From contig CP054178.1 of the NCBI GenBank assembly GCA_015709595.1, positions 1,302,001-1,366,000 of the forward strand: a stretch of DNA of 64,000 bases, given 5' to 3'. Shown here piece after piece: positions 53,411-61,597 of this stretch (positions within the stretch are counted from its first letter, which is position 1; the number at the start of each line of letters is the position of its first letter). This DNA comes from Phycisphaeraceae bacterium (lineage in GTDB: Bacteria > Planctomycetota > Phycisphaerae > Phycisphaerales > SM1A02). A model generated the notes under the pieces. It saw only the letters and a list, made by a program, of their open reading frames with translations, had not been told where the DNA came from and did not search any database. The translations under genes were made by a program, and so were the position numbers.

Positions 53411-54268
53411 CAGGAGGTTCGCGTCCTTGCCAAGCCGTTGCCGAACCAGTTCACAGTACTCAGCGCTGATGTCGAAGCCGATGAAATGGCGGCCCATCTG
53501 CTTCGCCGCGACGGCTGTCGTTCCGCACCCCATGAACGGGTCGAGAACAATACCCCCCTCCGGGCAGAAGCACTGAATCGTGTCACGCGGAATCGCATCC
53601 GGGAACACCGCCGGGTGCTTCCGCTTGAGCGGATCCTTGTCACCGGCCATCAGATAGGGCCAGACAGTCCCACGGCACTTCATCTCATTGATCGGCCGAC
53701 GCACCGTGGAGTTGGTTTCCCCATCGGTACGCCGGTTGCCGCTTCCGCTCATCACCTTGCCGCCGTGCTTCGAGGGCACTTTCAGCGGCTCCTTGTTGAA
53801 GTACGCCGGACGGTCGCCCTTGAGAAACAGTGGGATGTACTCGTGATCTACGCGAAATCGATGCGTCCACCACGCGCCCTCCGACCCGTGCTTGCGATAG
53901 ATGACGCACTCGAACAACTTGAAGCCGATGCGGTCGCACCAGTCCACGATCGTGCGGAAGGATGTCAACGACTTGCCGAACTTGATCGTCTGGTCCTGAA
54001 TGACCATTGCGGCGATGGCGCCGTCCTTGAGCACCCTGAAGAGCTCCTCGCCGGTCCGAGCGAGGTCGTACGAGAACCCCTTGTAGGTACGAATCTGGTC
54101 GTACGGCGGAGAGAACACCGCGTGGTCGATACAGACGTCTGGTAGCTGGCGCATCCCCTCAACGCAGTCCATGCACTGCACCGTGTCGAGCCACGAGGCG
54201 ATCGGGTCCATCGGCGTCGCCGCCGGACTGGTCATGGTCGCCACGCTGACATCGCCGTTCCGTACCAT
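53405..54268 (-). CDS. beta-class DNA methyltransferase (N4-cytosine or N6-adenine)
   Basis: 287 residues from ATG 54268. The order of motifs is catalytic first and AdoMet-binding last: SPPY (53-56), then GTVWPYL, KHPAVFP and DPFMGCGT (243-250). This is the beta-class circular order; SPPY is most often found in N4-cytosine enzymes. The HPA-FP block and the C-terminal FDISAEYCELVRQRL match the family. A target-recognition segment lies at about 100-200. It is convergent with the nuclease candidate, with only 4 bases between stops. The recognition site cannot be deduced. Confidence 0.9.
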   Translation of the reverse strand: MVRNGDVSVATMTSPAATPMDPIASWLDTVQCMDCVEGMRQLPDVCIDHAVFSPPYDQIRTYKGFSYDLARTGEELFRVLKDGAIAAMVIQDQTIKFGKSLTSFRTIVDWCDRIGFKLFECVIYRKHGSEGAWWTHRFRVDHEYIPLFLKGDRPAYFNKEPLKVPSKHGGKVMSGSGNRRTDGETNSTVRRPINEMKCRGTVWPYLMAGDKDPLKRKHPAVFPDAIPRDTIQCFCPEGGIVLDPFMGCGTTAVAAKQMGRHFIGFDISAEYCELVRQRLGKDANLLF

Positions 54269-54479
54269 GCGATCAGGGTACTGGTTGTAGCGTTGAGGAG
54301 CAACAGCAGCTCACACAACCTCGGCCAACCACACCAGCGCCCTACTTCTCGCCCCCGTCCACCCCAGCCGCGCCGCGGCCAGCGACGACGCCGCCTCGCG
54401 GCGCAGCGTCTCCACGGGCGGCTCTGCTGCGGCGACACAGGGGGAGCACAGTCGGGGATGGGGTCGAAGGCAAAAGGAT

Positions 54480-54516
54480 GGATGCTGATCATCCGCTCGT
54501 CAGACGATCAGCATCC
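54480..54516 (-). terminator. intrinsic terminator
   Basis: Perfect 11-bp stem GGATGCTGATC / GATCAGCATCC, 15-nt loop; read on the minus strand it is followed by ATCCTTTTG, about 28 bases past the stop of the following minus-strand gene. Confidence 0.7.
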
Positions 54517-54543
54517 AGTTCGGCCGACCGGGTGGTCTGCGGC

Positions 54544-55146
54544 TCAGTTGTTTCCGTGGCTCTTCTCCACCTCATCCAACCCCACCGGCTCACGCTTCAT
54601 CGCTTCCTTCGCCCACTTCAGCGCCTGCTCGGAGGGGTTGAACAGGGCCACCAGCTCCATGGTGATGTCCACGGCCTCCACGCCCTCGGCGCGGTGGTTG
54701 ACCTCGAAGGCGATGGCATCCAGGTCCAGCCGCTTCGCCAGAGCGGGGAGCTGGTCCTTCACCGCTTCCAGCAGGTCGGTCACGGGCACGCGGGCGAAGC
54801 CCTGGCGGTGGAGTTGCCGCTGATGCTGCTGGCCCCACGCCTCCAGTTCCTTCACTTTGGCCGCGTCGCCCGCCTTTCTGGCGGCCTCGAACTCCTTCAT
54901 CTTCTCACCCACCGGGTTGAACTTCGACCCGGCGTAGGCGATCGCCACGGCCCGGCTGTCATAGGTGCCGATGCGGATGGCCCCGCCGGACGCGGCGGCC
55001 TCACGCGGCGCGGTCGAAGCCCCATCCTGCGGGCCGGCCCCGCCGGACGCGGCGAAGCCCCGGCCCGCGCCCATGCCCAGCCCCGCGGCGACGGCGCAGA
55101 CGGCGAGCGTGCAGAGAATGGAAGCGAGAAGCGTGCGGTTCAACAT
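54544..55146 (-). CDS. exported hypothetical protein
   Basis: 200 residues from ATG 55146, preceded by AGGAG. A signal peptide (LLASILCTLAVCAVAAGLGMG) is followed by a Gly/Ala-rich segment and a mainly helical domain: IRIGTYDSRAVAIAYAGS, KMKEFEAARKAGDAAKVKELEAWG and LALAKRLDLDAIAFEVNH-like. No family is recognised; the charged helices are reminiscent of OmpH-like chaperones, but this is only a resemblance. A good promoter lies upstream and a terminator downstream, so it is a single-gene unit. Confidence 0.65.
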   Translation of the reverse strand: MLNRTLLASILCTLAVCAVAAGLGMGAGRGFAASGGAGPQDGASTAPREAAASGGAIRIGTYDSRAVAIAYAGSKFNPVGEKMKEFEAARKAGDAAKVKELEAWGQQHQRQLHRQGFARVPVTDLLEAVKDQLPALAKRLDLDAIAFEVNHRAEGVEAVDITMELVALFNPSEQALKWAKEAMKREPVGLDEVEKSHGNN

Positions 55147-55228
55147 GATGCGACTCCTGAGAAACGGACCTTGATGCACCCGCCCGGCAGACGACCCCGC
55201 GACGCCGGACAATGTGTTAGTGCGTGCT

Positions 55229-55256
55229 AGTATATTCGGCGAACGGCCCGAGTCAA
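55229..55256 (-). promoter_or_regulatory. sigma70-type promoter of exported protein
   Basis: On the minus strand TTGACT and TATACT separated by 16 bases, close to consensus (TTGACA, TATAAT). It lies 83 bases before the gene start, in an AT-richer island. Confidence 0.7.
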
Positions 55257-55327
55257 TTTCACGACTTCAGAAAAAAGGGGACGGGACGGATCAAGCCCCG
55301 CAGGCGGCGGATCGGGGCCTGGCATGG

Positions 55328-55515
55328 GTGTGCCACGGCTCTGCGAGCCGTGCTGTGTGGTGCTGTGACGCGGCGGCGCCCGCACGGCCGAGACGGCCGT
55401 GGCACACGGCGCCGACGAACTCGCGCCATCCGGTGGTGTGCCACGGCTCTGCGAGCCGTGCTGTGCTGTGACGCGGCGGCGCCCGCACGGCCGAGACGGC
55501 CGTGGCACACGGCGC
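55328..55515. repeat. tandem duplication of a composite palindrome unit
   Basis: Four family 2 palindromes (55334-55352, 55383-55401, 55442-55460, 55486-55504) are arranged as two copies of a unit of about 108 bases. The second copy lacks a short TGTGG-type segment. The first unit runs into 'GCGCCATCCGGTG', also found at 46740. Confidence 0.75.
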
Positions 55516-55527
55516 CGGTGAACTTAC

Positions 55528-55550
55528 GCGACGCGGAGCGCCGCGCCACC
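55528..55550. repeat. palindromic repeat family 1
   Basis: GCGACGC-GGA-GCGCCGC (one A-C mismatch), followed by GCCACC. Confidence 0.6.
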
Positions 55551-55569
55551 CAGGGCGCGGCACTTCCAG

Positions 55570-56484
55570 TCACTTCTCCCCTACGAGGTACGCGATCCAG
55601 CCGGGACACGCCTCGCCGCGCATGGTGGGCGTGAAGACGCCGTCGCCTTCGTTCGTCTCGGGGTCGGTGCCCTCCCAGTAGACGGTGACGTGGCGGAATC
55701 CCGCTTCCTCGAGCATCTCGCGCAGTTCGGGCAGGGTCCACAACCGCCAGTCGTACTCGAAGGCGCTGCGGATCTCGGTGCCGTCAGGGAAGCGGAAGTG
55801 AATGCGGTTGATGACCTCGCCGGTGACGGGGTTGTAGAGGTGCTGATCCCAGACGTAGGTGAATCCGTCCAGGTCGCGTTCCTCCTCCATCTCCTCGAAG
55901 GACTCGCTGCCGCCGTAGGCGTCCATGAAGAAGATGCCGCCCCTTGCCAGGTTGGCGTGGACGGTGCGCAGATATCGCAGCATCGCCGGGCGCGTCTTGA
56001 AAATGAACGAGGAGAAGTTCATCGCCACGATGGATTCGACCCTGGGCGTGCGCGCCGTGAGCACGTCGCCCTGCACCAGCACGAGGCGTCGTCGCTGGGC
56101 GGAGGTGAGGCGCCCGGGCAGCCGCGCCGCGGCCCACGCCAGCACCGCGGGGTTGACGTCCACGCCCCACGCGCGGTTCTCGCGGCGGCGCTTCACCCAT
56201 GCGCACGAGGCGATCGCGCTGCCGCAGAAGTCCTCGCGCAACGTACGGGCCAGGCGGCCTCGGCGCTCGGTCCATACGCGGTCGATGAAGTCCATCTCCG
56301 CGTCCGGATCCTGCACCGAGAGTTCGTAGAGCTCCTGCGGGTCGCTGGTCGAGGCGCTGCGCCAGCCGGGCTTCTTTGACTTCGCGGCGCGGACCGGACG
56401 CGTTGAGGCGACGCGCCGCTTGGCTGACCGCGAAGAACGCTTCGAAGCGCCGCGCTGCATGCTGGAAGGAGATCGCGTGGGCAT
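55570..56484 (-). CDS. SAM-dependent methyltransferase
   Basis: 304 residues from ATG 56484 (a GTG at 56568 would add 28). A basic N-terminal region precedes a class I methyltransferase: REDFCGSAIASCAWVKRRRENRAWGVDVNPAVLAWA, where the glycine motif is replaced by DFCGSA and Asp in GVDVNP contacts SAM, VQGDVLTA, and VAMNFSSFIF. The C-terminal domain has RIHFRFPDGTEIRSAFEYDWRLWTLPELREMLEEAGF. The substrate is unknown. It lies about 245 bases downstream of the SPOR-like lipoprotein gene. Confidence 0.8.
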   Translation of the reverse strand: MPTRSPSSMQRGASKRSSRSAKRRVASTRPVRAAKSKKPGWRSASTSDPQELYELSVQDPDAEMDFIDRVWTERRGRLARTLREDFCGSAIASCAWVKRRRENRAWGVDVNPAVLAWAAARLPGRLTSAQRRRLVLVQGDVLTARTPRVESIVAMNFSSFIFKTRPAMLRYLRTVHANLARGGIFFMDAYGGSESFEEMEEERDLDGFTYVWDQHLYNPVTGEVINRIHFRFPDGTEIRSAFEYDWRLWTLPELREMLEEAGFRHVTVYWEGTDPETNEGDGVFTPTMRGEACPGWIAYLVGEK

Positions 56485-56585
56485 GGGGGCGGCAGTGTAG
56501 AACCATCCCGGCGTGCTCTCCCGCGCCGGGGGCGCCGGATCGCGGTGATCGTCGAACTCCGGTTTCACCGCAGCGTCCCGGGGAG

Positions 56586-56635
56586 CGCTGAGCCCGAGGT
56601 TTCGGCACTGTCTCCGCCACGTCAGCGGCTCAGCG
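56586..56635 (-). terminator. possible hairpin after lipoprotein gene
   Basis: Arms CGCTGAGCC (56586-56594) and GGCTCAGCG (56627-56635) are exact complements with a 32-nt loop. Adjacent bases TTCACCG and CGGTGAA extend the symmetry. No T tract is seen. Confidence 0.3.
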
Positions 56636-56729
56636 GTGAATCCGGGTTGTTCGCGCGGTCATGCAGGATGACGCCGCCCTCGCTCAGACCCTCTCCCAGG
56701 GGAGCGGGAGTCGAAGTCGGACAAGCGAC

Positions 56730-57968
56730 TCAATCCAGCTTCACCGGCACGCGCACCATCGCCGGCTGCTGCGTCACGCGCGACTTGGGATCGATCATCG
56801 GTTCGCCGTTCACCAGCCGCTGCGGGAACTGCGCCATCAGTTTGCGCACGTCCGGGGTGTACAGGTGGCTCACCGGGTTCACCGCTGTACGGTCGAACTT
56901 GCCCACCGTGACCGACGTGATGCGCTGCGTCTCGTCGTGGTAGAAGTACGCCTCGTACCCCTGGGCGCGCAGTTGGGCGGCGTAGGCCTCGGCGCGGCGA
57001 CGGCAGTCGCGCCACGAGGCGTCGTTCTCCTCCGCGATCCACACCGCCACGTCCAGCGTGTAGAGCGGGTCCACCTTGGGGAACTGACGCCGAAGCGTCC
57101 GCAGGTCGTGCGGGTGGGCGGCGTTCGACTGGCCCAGCCGCACCGGTGCGAGCCGGGCCGCCACGAAGGGCGTGCGATCCTCGACACGCATCTCCTTGAT
57201 GAACCGCAGGTGGGCCTGGGCGGCGGGATCATCCACCGAGCCAAAACGCCCGCTGAGGACCATCGACCCGCGTTCCGAGCCGTGCAGCCACAGGTCGCCG
57301 ACCTGCGGGGCGGCGGCGCGGATGTTGTTCGCCACCGCCAGGGCCTGCTGGGCATGACCGTCGCCGGTGGTGGTGGCCAGCACGACCGTCCACACCGTCT
57401 CCGGTTCACCTGCTGAAGCGCCTGTTGCGGAAGAACCCCCGGAACCGCCGCCGGCAACGGGATCCACGGGACGGGGCGTCATGGGACCGGGGGCCGCGCT
57501 CCCTCCGCTTCCACCGCCCGCGCCGGACGCCACGGTCGGATCGCGGGGCGCCGCACCGGCGCCGGTCCCACCCCCCCCACCGCTTCCACCCGGCGAGGCG
57601 ACGGGGTTGCGCGAGGTGGTGGTCGCATCGCCTGGTCCGGGAGTTCCGGGAGTTCCGGGGGTTCCGGGGGTTCCGGCGGGGATTCCGGGGGTTCCGCCGC
57701 GCCGCGCCGCCTGGTCGGCCGCCTTCTGCTGGGCGAGCAGCATCTCCCGTTCCTTCTCACGCTGCTTGAGGCGCTCGCGGTCGCGCATCACCTGCTCGGC
57801 GGTGATGATCTTGGTGGTGTGAACGTCCACGAAGTTCGTGGTGGGCGACTTGGAATCGATGGAGCTGGTCCGCGAACCGTCATCGCCGCACGATGCCAGC
57901 ACGATCGCGGCGACGCATCCCGCGACGACCCATCGAAGCGATCGACCTGTCGAAGCGACGAGAATCAT
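56730..57968 (-). CDS. lipoprotein with GTP-repeat linker
   Basis: 412 residues from ATG 57968 (longer starts at 57998 and 58040). A lipobox VLASC follows the signal helix. A coiled-coil segment (RDRERLKQREKEREMLLAQQ) leads to a Gly/Pro/Thr repeat linker (GTPGIPAGTPGTPGTPGTPG and Gly/Ser-rich stretch). The C-terminal half (about 190-410) has WTVVLATTTGDGHAQQALAVANNI, FVAARLAPVRLGQ and RRAEAYAAQLRAQGYEAYFYHDE, a pattern recalling SPOR-like fold pairs. Function is unknown. Confidence 0.65.
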   Translation of the reverse strand: MILVASTGRSLRWVVAGCVAAIVLASCGDDGSRTSSIDSKSPTTNFVDVHTTKIITAEQVMRDRERLKQREKEREMLLAQQKAADQAARRGGTPGIPAGTPGTPGTPGTPGPGDATTTSRNPVASPGGSGGGGGTGAGAAPRDPTVASGAGGGSGGSAAPGPMTPRPVDPVAGGGSGGSSATGASAGEPETVWTVVLATTTGDGHAQQALAVANNIRAAAPQVGDLWLHGSERGSMVLSGRFGSVDDPAAQAHLRFIKEMRVEDRTPFVAARLAPVRLGQSNAAHPHDLRTLRRQFPKVDPLYTLDVAVWIAEENDASWRDCRRRAEAYAAQLRAQGYEAYFYHDETQRITSVTVGKFDRTAVNPVSHLYTPDVRKLMAQFPQRLVNGEPMIDPKSRVTQQPAMVRVPVKLD

Positions 57969-58413
57969 GACATCACACCCGACGGGGAATCGCACCATGC
58001 CGACATGGTCCACGCAGCCCGCCCGACACGATTCGCGCAACCCGTGTGCTCGGCGTCACGGTCCTTCGACCCGCCGATACGGCCGCCGAGTCACGTCCTC
58101 CACATGACTTGGACAGTGTAGCGGACGAATCCCGCCGCATCGTCGGGCAGGAACCGGGAATCTGACGTGTCCCACGACGGGACATGTCAGCGGTTTGCTC
58201 TTCGGATCGTCTGCAAATCACGGAATCGGCATGAGTTGCGCGATTGTGGATGAATTGGGCAAAGTTCAAGCGTTTTCGACAGCCGGACCGATCAATATGG
58301 CGGAGCAACGGGCCACGATCTGCCCGCCGGACCGCCATGACCGCGGGACAATGCGTGAGGAGAAAGGTGGCGGAAGCGTCCTCACGAAACCGATAGCCCG
58401 AAGGGAGTGTTCG
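57969..58413. other. spacer upstream of flgM-like gene
   Basis: 445 bases with no supported gene. It contains a 12-bp hairpin CTGACGTGTCCC / GGGACATGTCAG (58162-58190, one G-T wobble, 5-nt loop). A weak sigma28-like CAAAGTTC lies at about 58259. Neither is proven. Confidence 0.45.
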
Positions 58414-58716
58414 ATGTCAGATTTCGCGCCGATCGGCCCGGCGGGTGCGCCCGGGCAGGTGTCCCGTTCACACCTGAACGGGCACGCCGGAAGAGCCCAC
58501 GCGCCCACGACGACACCAATTGAGATCAAACTCGATCGCGATGATCGCGTCGAGTTGTCCGACCGAGCCGTGCTTCTGGAAGAGCTGCGACGGCTGCCGG
58601 ACATCCGTCAGGACCGCGTGGAAGCCGCTCGGCAAGCCATCGCCCGGGGCGAGTACCCCACCGACGCCCAGGTGGATGCCGCGCTGGAGCGACTGCTGGA
58701 GGATCTGGCCGAGTAA
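58414..58716 (+). CDS. FlgM-like anti-sigma-28 factor
   Basis: 100 residues; AAGGGAG precedes ATG 58414. The disordered, Gly/Ala/His-rich N-terminus precedes the FlgM C-terminal motif: LPDIRQDRVEAARQAIARGEYPTDAQVDAALERLLEDL. FlgM binds FliA (sigma28) and holds late flagellar genes silent until it is exported. No flagellar gene is adjacent, so this is an isolated copy; a general FlgM-fold anti-sigma role is the alternative. A terminator follows. Confidence 0.8.
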   Translation: MSDFAPIGPAGAPGQVSRSHLNGHAGRAHAPTTTPIEIKLDRDDRVELSDRAVLLEELRRLPDIRQDRVEAARQAIARGEYPTDAQVDAALERLLEDLAE

Positions 58717-58746
58717 GCCGCGCCGTATCCATCACCGATCCACCCC

Positions 58747-58782
58747 ACGGGGCGTCGCAGCAGTGCGGCGCCCCGTTTTCTT
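58747..58782 (+). terminator. intrinsic terminator
   Basis: Stem ACGGGGCGTCGC / GCGGCGCCCCGT (12 bp, one G-T), 6-nt loop, then TTTTCTT. Ends the FlgM-like transcript. Confidence 0.85.
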
Positions 58783-58855
58783 GAGTCGGCGCCGTCGCGC
58801 GTCCGGCACGCCGGGGCGTACGATCTCCCCCCATCGTCCCGACGGAGCGCCGCGC

Positions 58856-59350
58856 GTGACCCCGCCCCACCCCATGCCCCAGGCGATCGACCCGGCTTCC
58901 GCCGCGGCGCGACGGCGCGTGGTGGTCGCCGCCGTGCTTCTGCTGGTCGCGGGCGGGTTCACACTGTGGACGGAGGTCCAGGGCCGGGGCTCCAGCATGG
59001 CCTTCGCTTATCCGATCGGCTTCGCGCTGCAGCTGTTCTTCGGGCTGATCGCCCTGCATGCGGCGTCGCACGCCTGGGCGGGGGGTGCGGGACGGGTGCG
59101 CACGAGCGCCCTGCTGCTGGGCGGCTGCTATGCGGCCGTCGACGCCCTGCACTACCTGCTCGACACGCAGGCCAGCGGCGCCCCCGGGCCGCTGGCGGCG
59201 GGCGCCATCGCACTGACGCACCTGTCGCTGGTGGCGGCGCTCTTCCGGCTGCGACTGGCCAACGCGCTGTGGCTGGGGTCGGTGACGTTTCTCATCAAGG
59301 TGGCGGGACTGGCCAGCGTGCCCAACACGCTGTACACGCTGTTCGTGTGA
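58856..59350 (+). CDS. hypothetical four-helix membrane protein
   Basis: 164 residues from GTG 58856, which follows GGAG; ATG 58874 is an alternative. Four hydrophobic helices: VVVAAVLLLVAGGFTLWTE, FAYPIGFALQLFFGLIALHAASH, ALLLGGCYAAVDALHYLLD and LTHLSLVAALFRLRLANALW, with a final VTFLIKVAGLASV. It shows the density of an integral membrane protein, but I recognise no family. Confidence 0.65.
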   Translation: MTPPHPMPQAIDPASAAARRRVVVAAVLLLVAGGFTLWTEVQGRGSSMAFAYPIGFALQLFFGLIALHAASHAWAGGAGRVRTSALLLGGCYAAVDALHYLLDTQASGAPGPLAAGAIALTHLSLVAALFRLRLANALWLGSVTFLIKVAGLASVPNTLYTLFV

Positions 59351-59402
59351 TGGCTTGGCGAGGTCGGCAGGCGAAGACGTCCGCTCCCCCACCCATCCAT
59401 GC

Positions 59403-60455
59403 TCACACCATCCGCGCCCCGTTGGCCCGCGCCGAGGCCACGATCCGCTCCGCCGTGCGCACCGCGGCGAAGCCCGCCTCGGCGTCCACCAGCGGCTCTT
59501 TCTCGCCCCGCACCGCCGCCAGAAAGTCCTGAATCTGCAGCGTCAGCGCGTCGGCAGGATCGACCTTCAGCGGCTCCACCTGCACCAGTTCCAGGTAGTT
59601 CACGCTCGACAGGTCCGCGCCCTGCCTGAGCTGCTCGCGCACGCGGGCCAGTTGCTCGGCGTTGGCGGTCTTGCGCACCACCGTGCCCTCGCGCTTCACG
59701 AAGTCGGCGGAGATGTAGCAGTCCTCGGAAATGATGCGGAGTTTCCGCTCCGTCTTGAGCGCCAGACGGCTGGCGGTGACGTTGGCCACGCAGCGCACTC
59801 CGTCCGGCCCGGGCGGAAACGTCAGCCGCGCGTTGCACACGTCCTCCTGTTCACCCATCACGCACACGGCGTTGGCGTCCACGCGCTCGGGCTCCACGCC
59901 GCCCATGAACATGAGCAGCAGGTCCAGGTCGTGGATCATCATGTCCAGCACCACGCCCACGTCCACGCTGCGGAAGGTCATGGGGCTGATGCGATCGACC
60001 TCGATGAAGCGCGGCGTGACGCCTTCGATGGCGCGAATCGCCCGCATCACCGGGTCGTAGCGCACCACGTGGCCCACCTGCAGCACCGCGCCGCTCTTCG
60101 CCGCGGCGTCGGCGATGGCCCGCGCCTCGGTGACGTCGGGCGCGAGCGGCTTCTCGATGAGGCACGCCACCCCCGCCGCCAGCAGCTCCTCCGCCGCGGC
60201 GCGGTGATGCACCGTGGGCGTGGCGATGGTGACGGCCTTCACGCCCGCGTCGATCATCGCGCGCACGCTGTCGAACCCGGCGCCGCCCCACTCGCCGGTG
60301 ATGTCGCGCACACGCTCGGGGTTGCGGTCAACGACGCCGAGGAAGTTCACGCCCGGAAGTTGCGAGTAGATGCGGGCGTGGTGGCGGCCCATGCGCCCCA
60401 CGCCGATCACGCCGCAGGGAATGGGTGAGCGGGGAGAATGGATGGCTGGCGTCAT
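59403..60455 (-). CDS. Gfo/Idh/MocA family oxidoreductase
   Basis: 350 residues from ATG 60455. The Rossmann fold begins GVIGVGRMGRHHARIY with Asp in GVVDRNPERV. EKPLAPDVTEARAIADAA holds the conserved EKP. The C-terminal half has FIEVDRISPMTFRSVDVGVVLDMMIHDLDLLLMFMG and a final AERIVASARANG. The family is NAD(P)-dependent sugar or sugar-derivative oxidoreductases; UDP-N-acetylglucosamine-type dehydrogenases are similar in this FRSVDVGVVLDMMIHDLD block. Substrate unproven. Confidence 0.88.
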   Translation of the reverse strand: MTPAIHSPRSPIPCGVIGVGRMGRHHARIYSQLPGVNFLGVVDRNPERVRDITGEWGGAGFDSVRAMIDAGVKAVTIATPTVHHRAAAEELLAAGVACLIEKPLAPDVTEARAIADAAAKSGAVLQVGHVVRYDPVMRAIRAIEGVTPRFIEVDRISPMTFRSVDVGVVLDMMIHDLDLLLMFMGGVEPERVDANAVCVMGEQEDVCNARLTFPPGPDGVRCVANVTASRLALKTERKLRIISEDCYISADFVKREGTVVRKTANAEQLARVREQLRQGADLSSVNYLELVQVEPLKVDPADALTLQIQDFLAAVRGEKEPLVDAEAGFAAVRTAERIVASARANGARMV

Positions 60456-60616
60456 CGGTCGCTCCGTGTCATCCGGTCGAACCCTCGCCGACGCGGCGAC
60501 CCGGCACTGTATTCGTCCGGCGGCGATCCGCCACGACGGGACAGTCCTGCGCGAGGCGGCCCCTGACGCCGCGAGGGACGCGCCTCGACCGGGCGGCCGC
60601 CCGAGGCGCCGCATGG

Positions 60617-61393
60617 TCAGGAAGCCATCCGATCCCCCGCCGCACCACCCGGCGTGCGCATCCGTCGCCCCTTCTCGTCCGCCACCGCGAGCACGGCGGC
60701 GATGACGCGGACCGCTCCCAGCTCGCGCAGCATCCTGGCGCAGGTTCGCAGCGTCGCGCCGGTGGTCTTGATGTCGTCGATGAGGACGACCGTGGCGCGG
60801 GCCAGCGGCCAGCCGCCCCAGCGCTTTCTCGCGACAATCCAGCCCTTGCGCGGACGCCGTCGCTCGGCGGCGGACAGCGAGGCCTGGGCCGGCTCCAGGC
60901 GCTTGCGCAGCACGCAGGCGACCTCCAGCTTCATCTCGCGGGCGGCGCCGTCGGCGATGAGGCGCGTGTGGTCGATGCCGCGGTACAGTCGCCGCTGCCA
61001 CGGCATCGGCACGGGCACGATGATCGAGCGGCGCGGCTCGAGCGCGTGTTGAGCGGCCACGGCGCGCCCCAGCAGGGCGCCCAGGGCTTCGAGCATCTCG
61101 CTCCACCCATCATACTTGCCCGCCGTCACCCAGTCGCGCAGCGGGCCGTCGTAGACGCCCAGCCGCACGAAGGCGTCGGCGATGGACGGCTCGTCGCGGC
61201 AGGAGGCGCATCCATCCGCTCCGCCCTCACCCGGACCGACCGATCCGCCGCAGCGCGGGCACCACGATGCGGGCGCATCCGGCGCGAAACCCGCCTGCCT
61301 GATGGCGCGATGGACCGGCGGACAGGACAGCCCGAACACGCGCTCCACCAGCGCATCCACGGCATCGCGGCATCGGACCAGCGTCCCCGCCAT
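60617..61393 (-). CDS. ComF-family phosphoribosyltransferase-like protein
   Basis: 258 residues from ATG 61393. The N-terminal zinc site is WCPRCGGSVGPGEGGADGCASC. The type I PRTase core follows: IIVPVPMPWQRRLYRGIDHTRLIADGAA and VVLIDDIKTTGATLRTCARMLRELGA, where the DD and TTGAT form the PRPP-binding loop. ComF proteins are needed for DNA uptake in naturally competent bacteria. No competence partner is adjacent. Confidence 0.88.
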   Translation of the reverse strand: MAGTLVRCRDAVDALVERVFGLSCPPVHRAIRQAGFAPDAPASWCPRCGGSVGPGEGGADGCASCRDEPSIADAFVRLGVYDGPLRDWVTAGKYDGWSEMLEALGALLGRAVAAQHALEPRRSIIVPVPMPWQRRLYRGIDHTRLIADGAAREMKLEVACVLRKRLEPAQASLSAAERRRPRKGWIVARKRWGGWPLARATVVLIDDIKTTGATLRTCARMLRELGAVRVIAAVLAVADEKGRRMRTPGGAAGDRMAS

Positions 61394-61484
61394 GAGGGCA
61401 GTGTAGCGGATATGGGGCGCTCGTTGAGCCCACAGAGGCCGCCTCACGCCTTCCACGGCGACGCTTTTCGCGTCAAGAACGCCC

Positions 61485-61507
61485 GCGACGCGGAGCGCCG
61501 CGCCACC
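61485..61507. repeat. palindromic repeat family 1
   Basis: GCGACGC-GGA-GCGCCGC (one A-C mismatch), then GCCACC, between the divergent comF and DCC genes. Confidence 0.6.
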
Positions 61508-61597
61508 CCCGCGTTCTCCTGTCATGGCTTCCCACCGCACTCCGCTCGCGTGACGTCATCGTGCCCCTACCATTCGAGGGTGCTTCGGGAGTCCGCC

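Larger units (their letters stand above)
55147..55569. other. spacer with promoter and repeat cluster
   Basis: 423 bases with no gene. It holds the promoter of the exported protein at 55229-55256 and then a dense cluster of palindromic repeats up to 55550. Confidence 0.6.

Noticed and set aside
55328-55515. CRISPR array at the regularly spaced palindromes
   Set aside because: Spacing alternates, spacers are repeats of one another and no cas gene is present. It is a tandem duplication of paired palindromes.
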